From Porphyra umbilicalis (Eukaryota; Rhodophyta; Bangiophyceae; Bangiales; Bangiaceae): a stretch of 64,000 nucleotides of DNA. A program made the translations under genes and the position numbers. Under the pieces are notes generated by a model, which was given only the letters and a program-made list of their open reading frames with translations, was not told the DNA's origin and made no database searches. This document shows positions 20,511 through 30,751 of the stretch, piece after piece. The stretch covers positions 99,193 through 163,192 of the forward strand of contig KV918930.1 of NCBI GenBank assembly GCA_002049455.2, in the 5' to 3' direction. Every line of letters begins with the position of its first letter. Positions within the stretch are counted from its first letter, which is position 1.

Positions 20511-22256
20511 ATGGCGGATTCGGCCGCGATGGCGGTGGATGTCGGCGTTGCCGATGGCGGGGCGGTCATCGACGGGGCGCATGCCGCCGCGGAGGGCCAT
20601 CCGGAAGTGGATTGCTCCACGGACCCGGAGGTCTTGCGCCAGTTTCGGCCTCGCGGCTCATACTACGTACACGCGGAACCTGTGGAGGTGGTTGATTGGG
20701 TCTCGCAGGTCACCGACAACCGTCTGTACGAGATGTGCGTGCGCAATCGCGCTCGTGCGCACACGCGTCGTGTCTACGCGCAGTACGAGGCGTTGCCCGA
20801 CTTCATTGACGCGATGGCGCAAGCCGGGTTTCCGGACCACGCGGGCGACCGCGTGGCCGAGGTCCATGGGGACCCGTTCTTTGGGAACCAGGGCCCTCAG
20901 CGTCGTGTGTACGAGGTGATGACGTTTTGCAACGAGGTCGTGCGCTACCAAGTGCCCTTGCACCCGTTCCACCGCTTGGTGTACGCCAATGCGCTTCTGT
21001 TCCCTGTGAAGGGTACAGAGACGATCGAGGCGGCGGCCTACTCGTTTTGCCGCTTGTTGCGCAACTGGCCGAAGGCCGTTTTCCTCAAGCGGGCTCTCGC
21101 CGAGGACCTTTCGGTCCCGTTCGGGCACGACTCCGGTCTGGAGCCGTACCTCGAGCAGCTCGCGCTGGTGAAGCACGAGGAGAACGACAGCGTCGAGGAC
21201 GATCGCAGTTCGCGGGTCACCGGGTTGCCGAACCCCTTTCGGCTGCCGATGTTCCCATCCGACCACCGTCGGGCCGCCGACACGCGCTTCTTTCGCGGTC
21301 GCGAGTTGATGCCCACCGCGTGGGCGGCTGGAATTCTCCGTGCGCCACGGGCGTTCGACCTGTCCCGTTGGCTTCCGCCTATCCCGGCGTGGGAGCCCCA
21401 CACGGGGTTGTGGGTGGCGACCCCCGTAGTGGTGTCGTACCTGGCGGATGCGTTGCGCAACGCCTACAGCTCAGTCTGGAAGGAGGTGTACTCCGAGTAC
21501 TACTGCAACTTAGTTGCTGCGTGGGTTCACACCCTGCAGGAGGACAAGCTCTTCGTCCACTTGGACGCTAAGACGCTTCGTCATTTCGACGCGTTGGATA
21601 CGTCCAAGTCGATGGACGCGCCCGACGGCGAAGCCAAGTACGTCTTGTACGGAAAGATGCGTCAAGCCGTGACGGCGTTTCCCTGGCGGGAGGTCCTTAA
21701 GGACGTTGTCTGGCGCGACCGCGACTCCGGGGAAGCCCGTCAGGTGCAGGTCACGGTCGACCCGACCAAGGAGTACGGCGTTTGCCTTCGCCACCCTTGT
21801 GTCGATTTCGACTCGGCGTTGGACCCGAACGCGCCACTCCCGATGGCTCGAATCACTTCGAACCATCCCGGGGTGTGGCGTCGTGGTCGTCGGAGCTGGG
21901 CTCACGCCGTTGGCGACGCCCGAGAGGGCCGCTACCGCCCGCGTTCGCCGTGGCGCGATCGCTCGCCCTCTCCGCCCCGGGCGGTGGATGTCACTTGGCC
22001 GACCCGCGCGTCTTCCACCGCGGCGGTTGCCTTAGTTGGGTCGGCGCGCGCGCGCGATGTACGCGCTCGCGCGCCCCGTGGGGCAGCCTTGTCGACGGTG
22101 GCTAACGCCTGGGTCGAGCAGATCGCGGGCCTGCGGACCGCTGTGGAGCGCGCCGACGGACGGGGTGTCGAGTCGGCTTTGTCCATCATTGGACAGGCCC
22201 TGGCTTGCGCCGTTGACGGCGATGCCAACTACGGGCGATTCGCTCAGAACCTCTAG
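20511..22256 (+). CDS. Antisense ORF protein of the gypsy family (unknown function)
   Basis: A 581-residue frame starting MADSAAMAVDVG, opposite in strand to gag-pol and lying between pol and the 3' LTR. The frame is also open upstream to 19887 through a Gly/Lys repeat, but the MAD start is the one conserved in all three copies. The first ~330 residues are ordered-looking (NRARAHTRRVYAQYEALPDF, GDPFFGNQGP, QVPLHPFHRLVYANALLF). The tail is Arg/Ser/Pro-rich (RPRSPWRDRSPSPP), followed by an Ala-rich helix. The TAG at 22254 replaces a codon that is GAG in element 2; without it the frame would reach 22469. No family was recognised. Opposite-strand ORFs in this position are known in plant Tat-lineage elements (Ogre, Grande, Retand), so a regulatory or Gag-like accessory role is possible. 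Confidence 0.75.
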   Translation: MADSAAMAVDVGVADGGAVIDGAHAAAEGHPEVDCSTDPEVLRQFRPRGSYYVHAEPVEVVDWVSQVTDNRLYEMCVRNRARAHTRRVYAQYEALPDFIDAMAQAGFPDHAGDRVAEVHGDPFFGNQGPQRRVYEVMTFCNEVVRYQVPLHPFHRLVYANALLFPVKGTETIEAAAYSFCRLLRNWPKAVFLKRALAEDLSVPFGHDSGLEPYLEQLALVKHEENDSVEDDRSSRVTGLPNPFRLPMFPSDHRRAADTRFFRGRELMPTAWAAGILRAPRAFDLSRWLPPIPAWEPHTGLWVATPVVVSYLADALRNAYSSVWKEVYSEYYCNLVAAWVHTLQEDKLFVHLDAKTLRHFDALDTSKSMDAPDGEAKYVLYGKMRQAVTAFPWREVLKDVVWRDRDSGEARQVQVTVDPTKEYGVCLRHPCVDFDSALDPNAPLPMARITSNHPGVWRRGRRSWAHAVGDAREGRYRPRSPWRDRSPSPPRAVDVTWPTRASSTAAVALVGSARARDVRARAPRGAALSTVANAWVEQIAGLRTAVERADGRGVESALSIIGQALACAVDGDANYGRFAQNL

Positions 22257-22611
22257 GCTATCCAGCCAGAGGAGAAGGCTACGCCGGCGCGCTTCAACGC
22301 GCAGAGCATCCTTGGTCGTCGGACCCATGAGGGCGGGGGCCCGTCGACGGGGACCCCGCACTCGGCGCGCAACACGCGTGCGCGTAGTGTCTCGCAGGAG
22401 TCGGCGGCTAGTGTTGGCGCGAGCCGCGATTCCCGCCGGGACTCGCGTCGTCGTGACGACGAGGAGTAGCGAGGTTCACTGTCCAGTGACTTGCTCGGTT
22501 GACCCCGACGGGGGGGTGAGGTTGCCAATGTTGAGGTCTTACGCCTTTTTAGGGTGTTGATGTTTCTTCGTCTTGCTGTCGTTTGTCGTTTGACATGTTT
22601 GTATCCACTTC

Positions 22612-23365
22612 TCAGTTTTTCTGTTTATCGTCGTAGCGATGAAGGAAGTGGCAGGCCATCATGGCCCATGTTGTGGGATTTGTATCCCTTGCGTCTGCTG
22701 ATAAAAGCACTTCGTACTCAAAACATGCACGTATGGAAGTAGCGTACCAACTGGTGTTGGTCCATTGTGGTATTACCACGAATGCTTCCTCTGTGGTTGT
22801 TACCAAGCGTCGAAGGACTGAGTCCAAGTGTTGTACCGGAGGTACCAGAAACCCGTTGGGGAGCACTGGTACAGGGGGATCGCTCCCGATCAGTGTCGCC
22901 TGTGCGGAGTTCGGACACACATATGTGTACGGGACGTAAACACTGTTCAGCCGAGGAAAAATGCCGCAAGGCAAGTTGGGGATCATACGCAAAGTTGCGC
23001 GTCGTGGACGGCAGAGTGGACTTGAGCCACGCGACAGGAATTACTTCCTTAATTGCGACGGCTGTACTTGACTCTGTCCCCGAGACGTCGGCGTGGATAA
23101 CTCCGTCACCGGTAACATGGACATGTTGGATAGTGGGTATCCACGTGGAGTCCATGACGATGTTGGTCACGGTTGTGAGCCCGGCCTGTCGGCGACTTCG
23201 TCGCGTTGGCGTTTGCCACTCGAACCCCGGTACATGCTTCTTCTTCTGTCGAAGGAAACGCACGACCAGGTTGCGGGGGAGGTTCTTCAGGGGTTCCCAG
23301 GTGTCGTCCTTCGACCCGTAGTCGAACCACCGCACCTTAGCGCTATAGCTGTCACCCGTCTGGCG
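22612..23365 (-). pseudogene. Element 1 chromodomain and C-terminal pol extension
   Basis: It reads RWFDYGSKDDTWEPL...NLVVRFLRQKKK, the second half of a chromodomain that begins before the TGA at 23366-23368 (a sense codon in element 2). It is followed by ~200 further residues (NIVMDSTWIPTIQHVHVTGDG onward) conserved in elements 0 and 2. A frameshift near 22960 moves the last part into another frame, ending at 22612. Chromodomains on gypsy integrases steer insertion to methylated-histone chromatin. The extension has no recognised fold. Confidence 0.8.
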
Positions 23366-24307
23366 TCAGCCTAGGAGTTTGTCGATCACATACTCATCGG
23401 CAGTTGCCGGATGTGACTTGCGTTGGTCTAGACCATCTAGCAGGGTGTGTGGAACCGTGTCCGTCGTCGTTGGACGAGGAGCTGGGGTGACATGGTCACT
23501 GCTGACGCGTTTCTCCTCGCCGTCAAGGTCAATGACAAACGTGGAGGCGTCCGCGTCTGCGTCAATGACCACGAAGGGTCCGATGGCTTTGCTTTGCAGC
23601 TTGTTTCGCCGATCGTGGTTGGTCCTGTATATGTAGTCGCCGATCTTGACGTCTGCATTGCGGGTTGCGACCCGATGGTCGAAGTTAAGTTTGTAACGCT
23701 GTTGCGTCTTACGCAAGGCCTCGACTACGATGGGGATCTGCTTGCGCAGGCGGGCCATGAACTCGCGTTTGCGAGCTAGGGGTGACCCGTCCTTGAGCGT
23801 TCCCTTATTGGTCAGCGGAGTGCCCTGGGGCAAGTTGCGAACCGTGAGGTTGGGGATCCGCCTTGGGATAACGAGCTCAAATGGAGCGATACCCGTAGAC
23901 CGGTGCGGTTGGCTATTATACGCCATGGTGATTACCGGGAGTAGCTCATGCCATCGTGATGGGTCGTCGGCGACGTAGTGTCGCAGCTGAGTAGCCATGG
24001 TACGGTTGTACCGTTCGACTTGCACATTGGTTTGGGGATGATACGCCGTGGTGCGAACCGTTTCAATGCCAAGCATTTACATCACAGCGATGAAGAAGTT
24101 CGACATGAACTGGGGCCCTTGGTCCGATAGGATCCGGTCCGGGGGCCCGTAGGCGGACACCCACGCGTTGAGGATGGATGACGTCACGGACATGGCCGTA
24201 ATTCGCCGTAGGACGAGACACTTGGTGAGCTTGGCGAAGCGGTCGGTGATAACCAAGATGAAGCGGTTTGCCCTTCTTGGAGGCCAGGATGGGCCCAAAG
24301 ATGTCAA
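23366..24307 (-). pseudogene. Element 1 integrase core and C-terminus, with internal TAA
   Basis: The frame carries the integrase second Asp (ILSDQGPQF). It is then stopped by TAA at 24077-24079, and continues in the same frame with YHPQTN and the catalytic Glu (QVERYNRT). The stop falls between the second Asp and the Glu of the DDE triad and is shared with element 2. It continues through the basic C-terminal domain to DKLLG and TGA at 23366. As it stands, no full integrase can be made without readthrough. Confidence 0.85.
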
Positions 24308-24869
24308 CGGACAGCTCCGAGAGAGGCTTAGTAGCCGGGAACTGCGTCAAGGGCGTGGTGTGTCGCCGCAAGGCGAGGCGACTTTGCGCACACGTTGTGC
24401 ATTTGGTGATGGTCGAATGAATATCCGTCACCATTGAAGGCCAGTAGTATGCCTTACGCATTGTGTAATACATCCGGTTCATACCAGGTTGGGAGGCCAC
24501 GGTTGCGTGGTTCTCGAGGGTCAACACTCGTTCGCGTAGAGACTTTGGAATAACCAGTTGATTTCCGTAAGGCGCACGGCGGTACAGAGCGTGATGCTCA
24601 TCGCGGAAGAAGGCCTTGGCCGTTCCGCGCTCCACGCGAGTGGACATCTCGACACAGTGGTCGACTGTTTGTTGTGCTTCAACAACATCGTCTAAATCCA
24701 CCGGTTCCGGGGTGTCGGTACCCGTGTACCTCTCCGTTCTTAATCCGTGGGCCGTCTCGGCCAATGCCAGGCAAGGTATATCATCATGAATATCTTCTGG
24801 CGGCGCCACCGTAGAGGCGCGCGACAGGAAGTCGGGCAAAAGGTGCGATGCACCTGGTTTATAAACCAT
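24063..24869 (-). pseudogene. Element 1 RNase H tail and integrase N-terminal part
   Basis: It contains the retroelement tail of the RNase H region (YKPGASHLLPDFLSR), the integrase zinc domain (NHATVASQPGMNR, then CTTCAQSR) and the first catalytic Asp (LSVDIFG). In the zinc domain the usual second His (as in GHPG) is Gln in both copies. A private one-base insertion near 24260, compared with element 2, shifts the frame, so the last ~80 residues are nonsense. Confidence 0.8.
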
Positions 24870-24980
24870 ATCGAATGTGCATTCGGAGAGGCGAAGTCGC
24901 CATCACATCAAGCGTCCGCTTGAGTCGGTCGTGCTGTAGATCGAGCTAAGTGCTTTGTGATCCGTTCGGATGAGGAACCG

Positions 24981-25610
24981 TTATCCGTCGAGAAAGTGCC
25001 TCAACTTGAGGACAGCCCACACGACGCCGAGGCATTCGCGTTCCGTGGTGGAGTAGTTTTGCTCTGCAGCAGTGAGTCCTCGGCTCCAATATCCGACAGG
25101 ATGAAGCAGTTCGCTCGGCTCCTCCTGGAGGAGGGTACAACCAACTTGGTCGGCGCATGGGTCAACGTCAACGACGAGCTTCCGATCGGCTTTCGGCAAG
25201 GCAAGTACCGGTGGGCACAACAGTGCGTTGCGAAGGTCCTTGAAGGCGGAGATAGCCACGTCCGTCGGTGGTGGTAAATCCGGTGGGATCTCGGCCCTAG
25301 TCAGGGCGTTCAGGGGCTTTGCTCGTGTGGCAAAGTCTTTGACAAACCGTCGATAGACGTTGTACATGCCCAAGAAGATTTTCAGCTGTGTCTTTGTGGT
25401 TAGGAACTTGGCATGCTTCAGAGCATCCACGTTCTTGTTGTGCACGTGCAGTTGCCCGGGGCGGACAATGTGTCCTAGGTACTCGACCTCATCGGAGAAC
25501 CACGTGCACTTTTCCAAGTTGAGGGTAACCCCGGCTTCTCGGAGACGGTGAAGAACCGTGTCAACATTTTTGACGTGTTGTTCCGCGGTTTGCGGAGAAG
25601 ATGATGACAT
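24981..25610 (-). pseudogene. Element 1 RT thumb and RNase H, ends in shared TAA
   Basis: A 209-codon frame in the +1 frame relative to the upstream RT frame. It covers the RT connection (EQHVKNVDTVLHRLREAG, LEKCTWFSDEVEYLGH, LGMYNVYRRFVKDFA) and the start of RNase H (DVDPCADQVGCTLLQEE, YWSRGLTAAEQNYSTTERECLGVVWAV). It stops at TAA just before FLIRTDHKALSW-type sequence. Element 2 has the same TAA at 58144-58146. Confidence 0.85.
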
Positions 25611-26964
25611 CGTCTAGGTAGACAAGGCATATCTGCCACTTCAAGCCCAAGAGGATAATATCCAACGGGCGCTGAAAGGTAGCGGGCGCGTTCGTCAAGC
25701 CGAAAGGCATGGATAACCAGTGGTGTATACCACAGTGCGTCGTGAACGCCGTCTTCTCTTGGTCGTACTTGCGTAAGGGTACTTGCCAGTACCCCGCGGT
25801 GCAGTCGACAGACGTGAACACCTTGGCATCTCCCAAGGAGTCGAGGCAGTCCTCCATCCGAGGCAAGGGATAAGCATCCTTCTTGGTGATGTTGATTAGC
25901 CGACGATAGTCGACACAGATTGGGGCTTTGCCGTTCTTCTTTGGTACAATTACCACGGGGCTTGCCCAAGCACCATGGATAGGGGCGATGACGTTGAGTT
26001 TCAACATCTTGTTGATCTGATCAGCGATGATCTGCCGTTTAAACGGCCCGGTCCGGTAGGGTTGGGCCCGTATGGGCAGCGCGTCGGGAGAAGTGACGAT
26101 GGCGTGCTCCGTAGCATGGTTGACGCCAAGGGTTCCATCCCACATAGACGAATGCGTCTTAAGCATGTCACGAATCTGCTTGTGCAGGTACTCGGGTGCC
26201 TCACTGAGGTCGAGGTCCTCGAGTGGGTCACGACTCGCGTCGTCCGATGAGTTATCGGTTCCACCCCTTGGGGTGTTGTCATCCAAGACGGCGGAAAGCA
26301 TCGGCCCTTTGTAGGGTTCGGCGAACCCCAAGGTTGAGTTCTTGCGAACAATGACTTGGTCCTTGCCGAAGTTGCATAAGTTGACCAAGAATGGTTCGTC
26401 CGGTTTGACGATGGCGATGCCGCGGGCGACTGCCACGGACTTCTGTCGGCACAACCGAATGTTCGGTGTGATGGTAACCATACCAGGGGTGTCGCACGTG
26501 GCCATGATCCACTGCTCCTTGTGTCCGTTGACACGCACCTGTTTGCAGGCTCGAACCCCAGCGGGTCTATCTTGCCAGTGGCGGTCCCACGCGCTGTCGT
26601 TCAGACAAGCTAAGATCGGCGTTGGCCGAAGTAGTTCCTCCGTGCAGCGCACATGCTCTTGCCAGACGATCTTGCGCAAGCGTGGCAAGATGCCCTCGAT
26701 GTTTTGTTCAATGAACTCGGTGCCAAGATTGCACGGGACTGACAAGTTATCGGAAACGAGGAATCGGTCAAAAAGACGCACACCTCTGGTGTCTACATAC
26801 AGATGTATGGCATACTTCGTCACGAGACGATTGTTGTTTGCATCTCGGATGCGCGGAAGCGTGGTGAACTCTTCGGCGTAAGCCATCCAGTTCGAAGGGA
26901 GAACACTAGTTCGCAGTATGTTCACCCCGGCGCCCGTGTCTAAGACCGGGCGGCAACTTGGCAT
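25561..26964 (-). CDS. Element 1 protease and reverse transcriptase (pol, first part)
   Basis: 467 residues from MPSC. LDTGAG near residues 8-13 is the retropepsin-like active site. The RT fingers and palm follow: AWASPVVIVPKKNGK, CVDYRRLINITKKDAYPLPR, VDCTAGYWQVPLR (motif A Asp) and FGLTNAPATFQR, then YLDDVIIFS near 449-457 (motif C). It lies in the -1 frame relative to gag and overlaps its end, so a -1 shift or re-initiation is expected to make pol. The frame ends 15 codons after YLDD, and the rest of RT is in the +1 frame. Element 2 shares the arrangement. Confidence 0.88.
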   Translation of the reverse strand: MPSCRPVLDTGAGVNILRTSVLPSNWMAYAEEFTTLPRIRDANNNRLVTKYAIHLYVDTRGVRLFDRFLVSDNLSVPCNLGTEFIEQNIEGILPRLRKIVWQEHVRCTEELLRPTPILACLNDSAWDRHWQDRPAGVRACKQVRVNGHKEQWIMATCDTPGMVTITPNIRLCRQKSVAVARGIAIVKPDEPFLVNLCNFGKDQVIVRKNSTLGFAEPYKGPMLSAVLDDNTPRGGTDNSSDDASRDPLEDLDLSEAPEYLHKQIRDMLKTHSSMWDGTLGVNHATEHAIVTSPDALPIRAQPYRTGPFKRQIIADQINKMLKLNVIAPIHGAWASPVVIVPKKNGKAPICVDYRRLINITKKDAYPLPRMEDCLDSLGDAKVFTSVDCTAGYWQVPLRKYDQEKTAFTTHCGIHHWLSMPFGLTNAPATFQRPLDIILLGLKWQICLVYLDDVIIFSANRGTTRQKC

Positions 26965-26981
26965 TACGCGCAGGCATGGGC

Positions 26982-28730
26982 CTAACGTAGCTGCGATCTC
27001 GTAGTGCCGACGGGCACGACGTCAGAGTCTTGTGACCGTACGCTTTCGCGTTCCGCGGGGCAACCCCAAGTCGGGCACCCGGCCCAGACGCATTTCGAGA
27101 CGTCCACGGCGTCGGCCGGATGCTCGATCTCGTCTTCTTCGACGTTACCGTCGGCAAGGGCATGAAAGCCGATAGGCGGTTGCCGACGCTCGCGGGGGCG
27201 GGAAGGCTCGGCACACTGTGCAGCGAAGTGCCCCGGCTTGTTCCAGTTGTAGCAGATGTCAGCCCGAATGGCTTGAGGGACGGCGGCCCGAGGGGGCGGC
27301 GGGGTACGAACCGGTGTGAACGGTCGTTCCGTCGTCGTACGCTGGTCTTGTGTCGCGTAAGCGACTTTGATCGCCGTTGGGCGGGTCATCTTGAGTTGCA
27401 AACGCAACTTGTTAGTACCGTCCCAGTACATCTGGGCGGTGGCGACCGTCTCGGACAGGGTTCGGTCGGGGAACTGGTCGTTCAGGACCCGTACGTGCGC
27501 TTGCACAAGGTCCGAAAGACCAGTGATGAAGACGTCCTTAACGTCTTGGATGTCGAACAAACCGTTCAGGAGGTCGTATTGCGTTTCCACGCGATGACCA
27601 AAGGCCGTGGGCGCCTCGTTGTCTTGTTGCTTCATCGTAATGATGTCTTGGTAGGCGTTAGCCATAGTTGCGTGCGTCGCATACTTCGACAGAAGCCAGT
27701 TGACGGCATCTCCGTATGTACAAGTGGCATAACGCTTACGTCCGAGGGTGCTATTAAGCGCGCTGGAGAAGGCCATCTCGGCGTTGCCGGCTGGTCGAAA
27801 GACCATAAGCGGAAGGGCTTGACCGTCCGTCAGCCCAGCCGCGTCGCACGCGCGGCGAAAGGTCGTCAAGAACGTGAAGATGCCCAAGGGCAGGGCTCCC
27901 GTGAATGGCTGTTGCCCAAAGAACGCTCCGTCCAAACGTTTGTTGAGACGGTGCGACCGCTGTGCCTCTTCAGGCGTATACGTCAGTTGACGGCGGATCA
28001 GGAAGTACGTCCTGTGCTCCAGGAGTGTCTTGAAGCGGCTATTAGCCGGGCGGATCACCTTGATCCTATAGGCTTTTTCAAGTCGCTCCTTCCTTTTGGT
28101 GGGGGGCGCGGGGCGCTTGCGCGCGGCCGCGTCCGACTCGCTCGAGCTGTCGCTCGGCGAGGACCCACTCGGGGGCGACGGCGGGCCTGGGGGCCCGTGG
28201 CCATCGTCCGAAGAGGACGTGTCCGTCGCGTTGGGGTTGTCGTCGTCTGACGACGTCGGGCTTGACCCAGAGGCGGAATCGTCGGAAGATGAGGAAAGCG
28301 CGGCGTTAGCCGGAGCGTCCTTGCGGACGGACTTGTCCTTAATCACCTTGCTCGTCTTCTTGACATCCTTGGTCTTGTCGCCCGACTGGCGGCGAGACTT
28401 AGCCACACGGCGTTCCTCCTCGTAGGAGTCGACCTTGCGCAGGGCCTCGTCGTCGTCGACCAACTTGTCATTGGCTCGCGCCAGAGACTCGTTAGTCTGT
28501 TCTTGGGCCGTTAGGCGTCGCTGAAGTGCTTCAACGGCCGCCTTCAGGCTCTCCACCACCTGCATCTGCCCAGAGGCGGCTTGATCCACAGGGATGGGAG
28601 GAGTAGGAGCACCGTCCGTTGGGGCGTCGGAGGCGGCAGGAGTGCCTTGTCCCCCGCCCGGCGGCCGGTAGCCAGATGGCAACTTGCCGTCTCTGGCTCG
28701 CCGAGTGCCGCCGGTACCACCAGTTGACAT
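26982..28730 (-). CDS. Element 1 Gag
   Basis: 582 residues starting MSTGGTGGTRR. Order: Gly/Pro-rich N-terminus, a coiled-coil helix (VVESLKAAVEALQRRLTAQE), a Lys- then Ser/Asp-rich linker, a capsid-like region (about 240-430) and a zinc-knuckle relative CYNWNKPGHFAAQC at 493-506. In that knuckle the second Cys of CX2CX4HX4C is Trp, in both complete copies. The frame is intact, unlike element 2, and starts 230 bp inside the 5' LTR. It would package element RNA into particles in the cytoplasm. Confidence 0.88.
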   Translation of the reverse strand: MSTGGTGGTRRARDGKLPSGYRPPGGGQGTPAASDAPTDGAPTPPIPVDQAASGQMQVVESLKAAVEALQRRLTAQEQTNESLARANDKLVDDDEALRKVDSYEEERRVAKSRRQSGDKTKDVKKTSKVIKDKSVRKDAPANAALSSSSDDSASGSSPTSSDDDNPNATDTSSSDDGHGPPGPPSPPSGSSPSDSSSESDAAARKRPAPPTKRKERLEKAYRIKVIRPANSRFKTLLEHRTYFLIRRQLTYTPEEAQRSHRLNKRLDGAFFGQQPFTGALPLGIFTFLTTFRRACDAAGLTDGQALPLMVFRPAGNAEMAFSSALNSTLGRKRYATCTYGDAVNWLLSKYATHATMANAYQDIITMKQQDNEAPTAFGHRVETQYDLLNGLFDIQDVKDVFITGLSDLVQAHVRVLNDQFPDRTLSETVATAQMYWDGTNKLRLQLKMTRPTAIKVAYATQDQRTTTERPFTPVRTPPPPRAAVPQAIRADICYNWNKPGHFAAQCAEPSRPRERRQPPIGFHALADGNVEEDEIEHPADAVDVSKCVWAGCPTWGCPAERESVRSQDSDVVPVGTTRSQLR

Positions 28731-28936
28731 ACTGGGACCTGAACAAAGTGTTCCGACTTGGCTTACGCCCTGCGCGCCAACGTCGGAGATCTCAACCGTG
28801 ATGCCCCCGGCACCACACCCACAAGTCGATGGCTAACTACCCGCGCGCCAAGCGACCGTATCGACATCGTCACAATGCCAGGAGGCAGCGAGAAAGTTCT
28901 CGGGGCCACCGCGCCGCGAGGCACGATAAAGGGGAG

Positions 28937-28960
28937 GGTATCCCCTGCTGCTCCACCAAA
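28937..28960 (-). other. Candidate primer-binding site of element 1
   Basis: Immediately inside the 5' LTR the sense strand reads TTTGGTGGAGCAGCAGGGGA, identical to element 2 at 54167. The TGG beginning at the third base could pair with a tRNA CCA end, and the complementary sequence has a plausible tRNA 3' half layout. I could not name the tRNA. Confidence 0.5.
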
Positions 28961-29354
28961 TGTGGTATTAATAACGTTAGTTCAATTACCAGTGTACTGA
29001 GACCGACCGTAGCCAAGCAATAAAGCGAGTTCTATCGCCGTCGCGGCAAGGAAGAAAGACCTTTTGTTGAAGGGCATCCGATGGGGAGCCGGGTGGCGCC
29101 CACGACGGCGACCCCGGACCCAAGGTGGTTTAATACAAACAACGGCACTGGTCGATCGACCATCCGATCAAGCGATCGTAATGAGTGCCGGCAGACAGAT
29201 AAGACAGGCAAGCAAACAAACAATAAAAAAGAAACAATGCGGAAGTAACCCCCCAAAGGGCTTTTCACAAGCCGAGTCACACACATCCGTGGATTCAGCC
29301 AGTCAAGGGGGCTGCTCGTGGCTAATTGCTAATTGGGAGCAGAGATATGCTACA
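28961..29354 (-). repeat. 5' LTR of element 1
   Basis: 394 bp, sense-strand TGTAGCATAT...ATACCACA. A TATTAAA on the sense strand may serve as the TATA element. The right flank AGGAG (29355-29359) repeats the 18971-18975 flank. Confidence 0.93.
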
Positions 29355-29359
29355 AGGAG

Positions 29360-30678
29360 AATGATGCGGTCGATGAGGATCGCAGCCCTCGCATGAGCGA
29401 GCTGCCGAACCCCTTTCGGGTGCCGATATTCGCGACTGACCATCGCCGCGCGGCGGACACACGGTTCTTCCGCGGCCGCGGACTGTTGCCGACAGAGTGG
29501 TCAGCCGGCTTCCTCCGGGCGCCGATGTCATTTGAATTGTCTCGTTGGCTTCCACCAGTCCCCGACTGAAAGCCCAAGACCGATCTTTGGGTGGCGACCC
29601 CGGTTGTGGTGTCGTACCTGGCGGACTCGTTGCGAAACGAATATAGCTCTGCCTGGCAGATTGTGTACTCGGGGTACTATTGCAATCTGATTGCGGCCTG
29701 CGTTCGCACCCTTCAAGAGGACAAGCTCTTTGTCGAGAAGACACTTAGTCACTTTGAAGTCCTGGACACGTCCAAACGGCGTGAGGCGCCTGACGGCGAG
29801 GCGGCACATGCCTTCTATGGCAAGGTGCGCCGCGCAAGGACGTGTTCCCTTGGGGGATCGTCATCAAGGACGTGGTCCGTCGGGACCAAGACACCGGCGA
29901 GGCGCGACAGGTGCGCGTGACGGTCGATGCGACCAAGGAGTTCGGCTTTTGCCTTCGACACGCGTGTGTAGAATTCGATTGGGCACCTGACCGGAACGCG
30001 CCTGCCCATGTGGCACCGGTTCCTCCGAGTCACCTCGAGGTGTGGGGTCGCGGTCTGCAGACCCATCCGGGAGGGGCTTATGCCGTCAGTGGCGATCGTG
30101 GTGGTTACCACTGTCCGCGTTCGCCGCGTCGCGATCGCCTGCGGCCGCCGCGTCGCGATCGCTCGCGGTCGACATCGCTGCCACGGGCCATCGAGGCCAC
30201 TTGGCCGACCCGTGCCTCTTCCTCCGCGGCGGCTGCATTGCTTGAGTCGGCGCGCGTGCGCGACGTGCGCCTTCGCGCGCCCGGTGGCGCTGCTGTGTCA
30301 GCGGTGGCGCGTGCCTGGATGGATCAAGGGACCGGCTTGCGCCGTGCTGTGGAGCGGGCGGACGGGCGAGGAGCTGAGTCGGCCTTGGCCATTATTGGGC
30401 AGGCCGTGGCTCGCGCCATCGATGGCGATGCTAACTACGAGCACTTTGCTCAGCACCTCGAGGCTGTTCAGCCCGAGGAAGCGGCAGCGCCGACGCGCTT
30501 CAACGCTCAGAGCGTTCTGGGGCGTCGCGCTCATGCGCACGGGGGGCCGTCAGGCGGGGCCCCGCCCTTGGCACGCAATACGCGTGCGCGTAGCGTTTTC
30601 CAAGAGACGGGGGCCAGCTTTGGCTCTCGCCACCCTTGCCGTCGCGACTCGCGTCGTACTGATGAGGAGGAGGAGTAG
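29360..30678 (+). pseudogene. Element 0 antisense ORF, right part (broken)
   Basis: It continues the frame interrupted at 18975 (NDAVDEDRSPRMSELPNPF...). It keeps DHRRAADTRFFRGR, RAPMSFELSRWLPP, VVSYLADSLRN and the Arg/Ser-rich tail, with a stop near 29567 and frameshifts near 29825-29845. The last 278-codon stretch ends DEEEE at a TAG at 30676-30678, which marks the natural C-terminus of the family protein. Confidence 0.8.
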
Positions 30679-30751
30679 CGGGGTTCACTGTTGAGTGACT
30701 TGCTCGGATGACCCTGGCGGAAGGGGGTGCCAATGTCTGGGGCTTACGCCT

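Larger units (their letters stand above)
18976..29354 (-). mobile_element. Element 1: near-complete Ty3/gypsy chromovirus with antisense ORF
   Basis: It is bounded by two 394-bp LTRs differing at about 15 positions by eye and flanked by a perfect 5-bp duplication AGGAG (18971-18975 and 29355-29359). Sense is minus: 5' LTR 28961-29354, primer-binding region, gag, protease, RT, RNase H, integrase, chromodomain and C-terminal extension, then an opposite-strand ORF (20511-22256) and the 3' LTR. It inserted into the antisense ORF of element 0. Pol is broken by a +1 shift after RT, TAA in RNase H and in integrase (all shared with element 2), and by private lesions. Confidence 0.93.
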
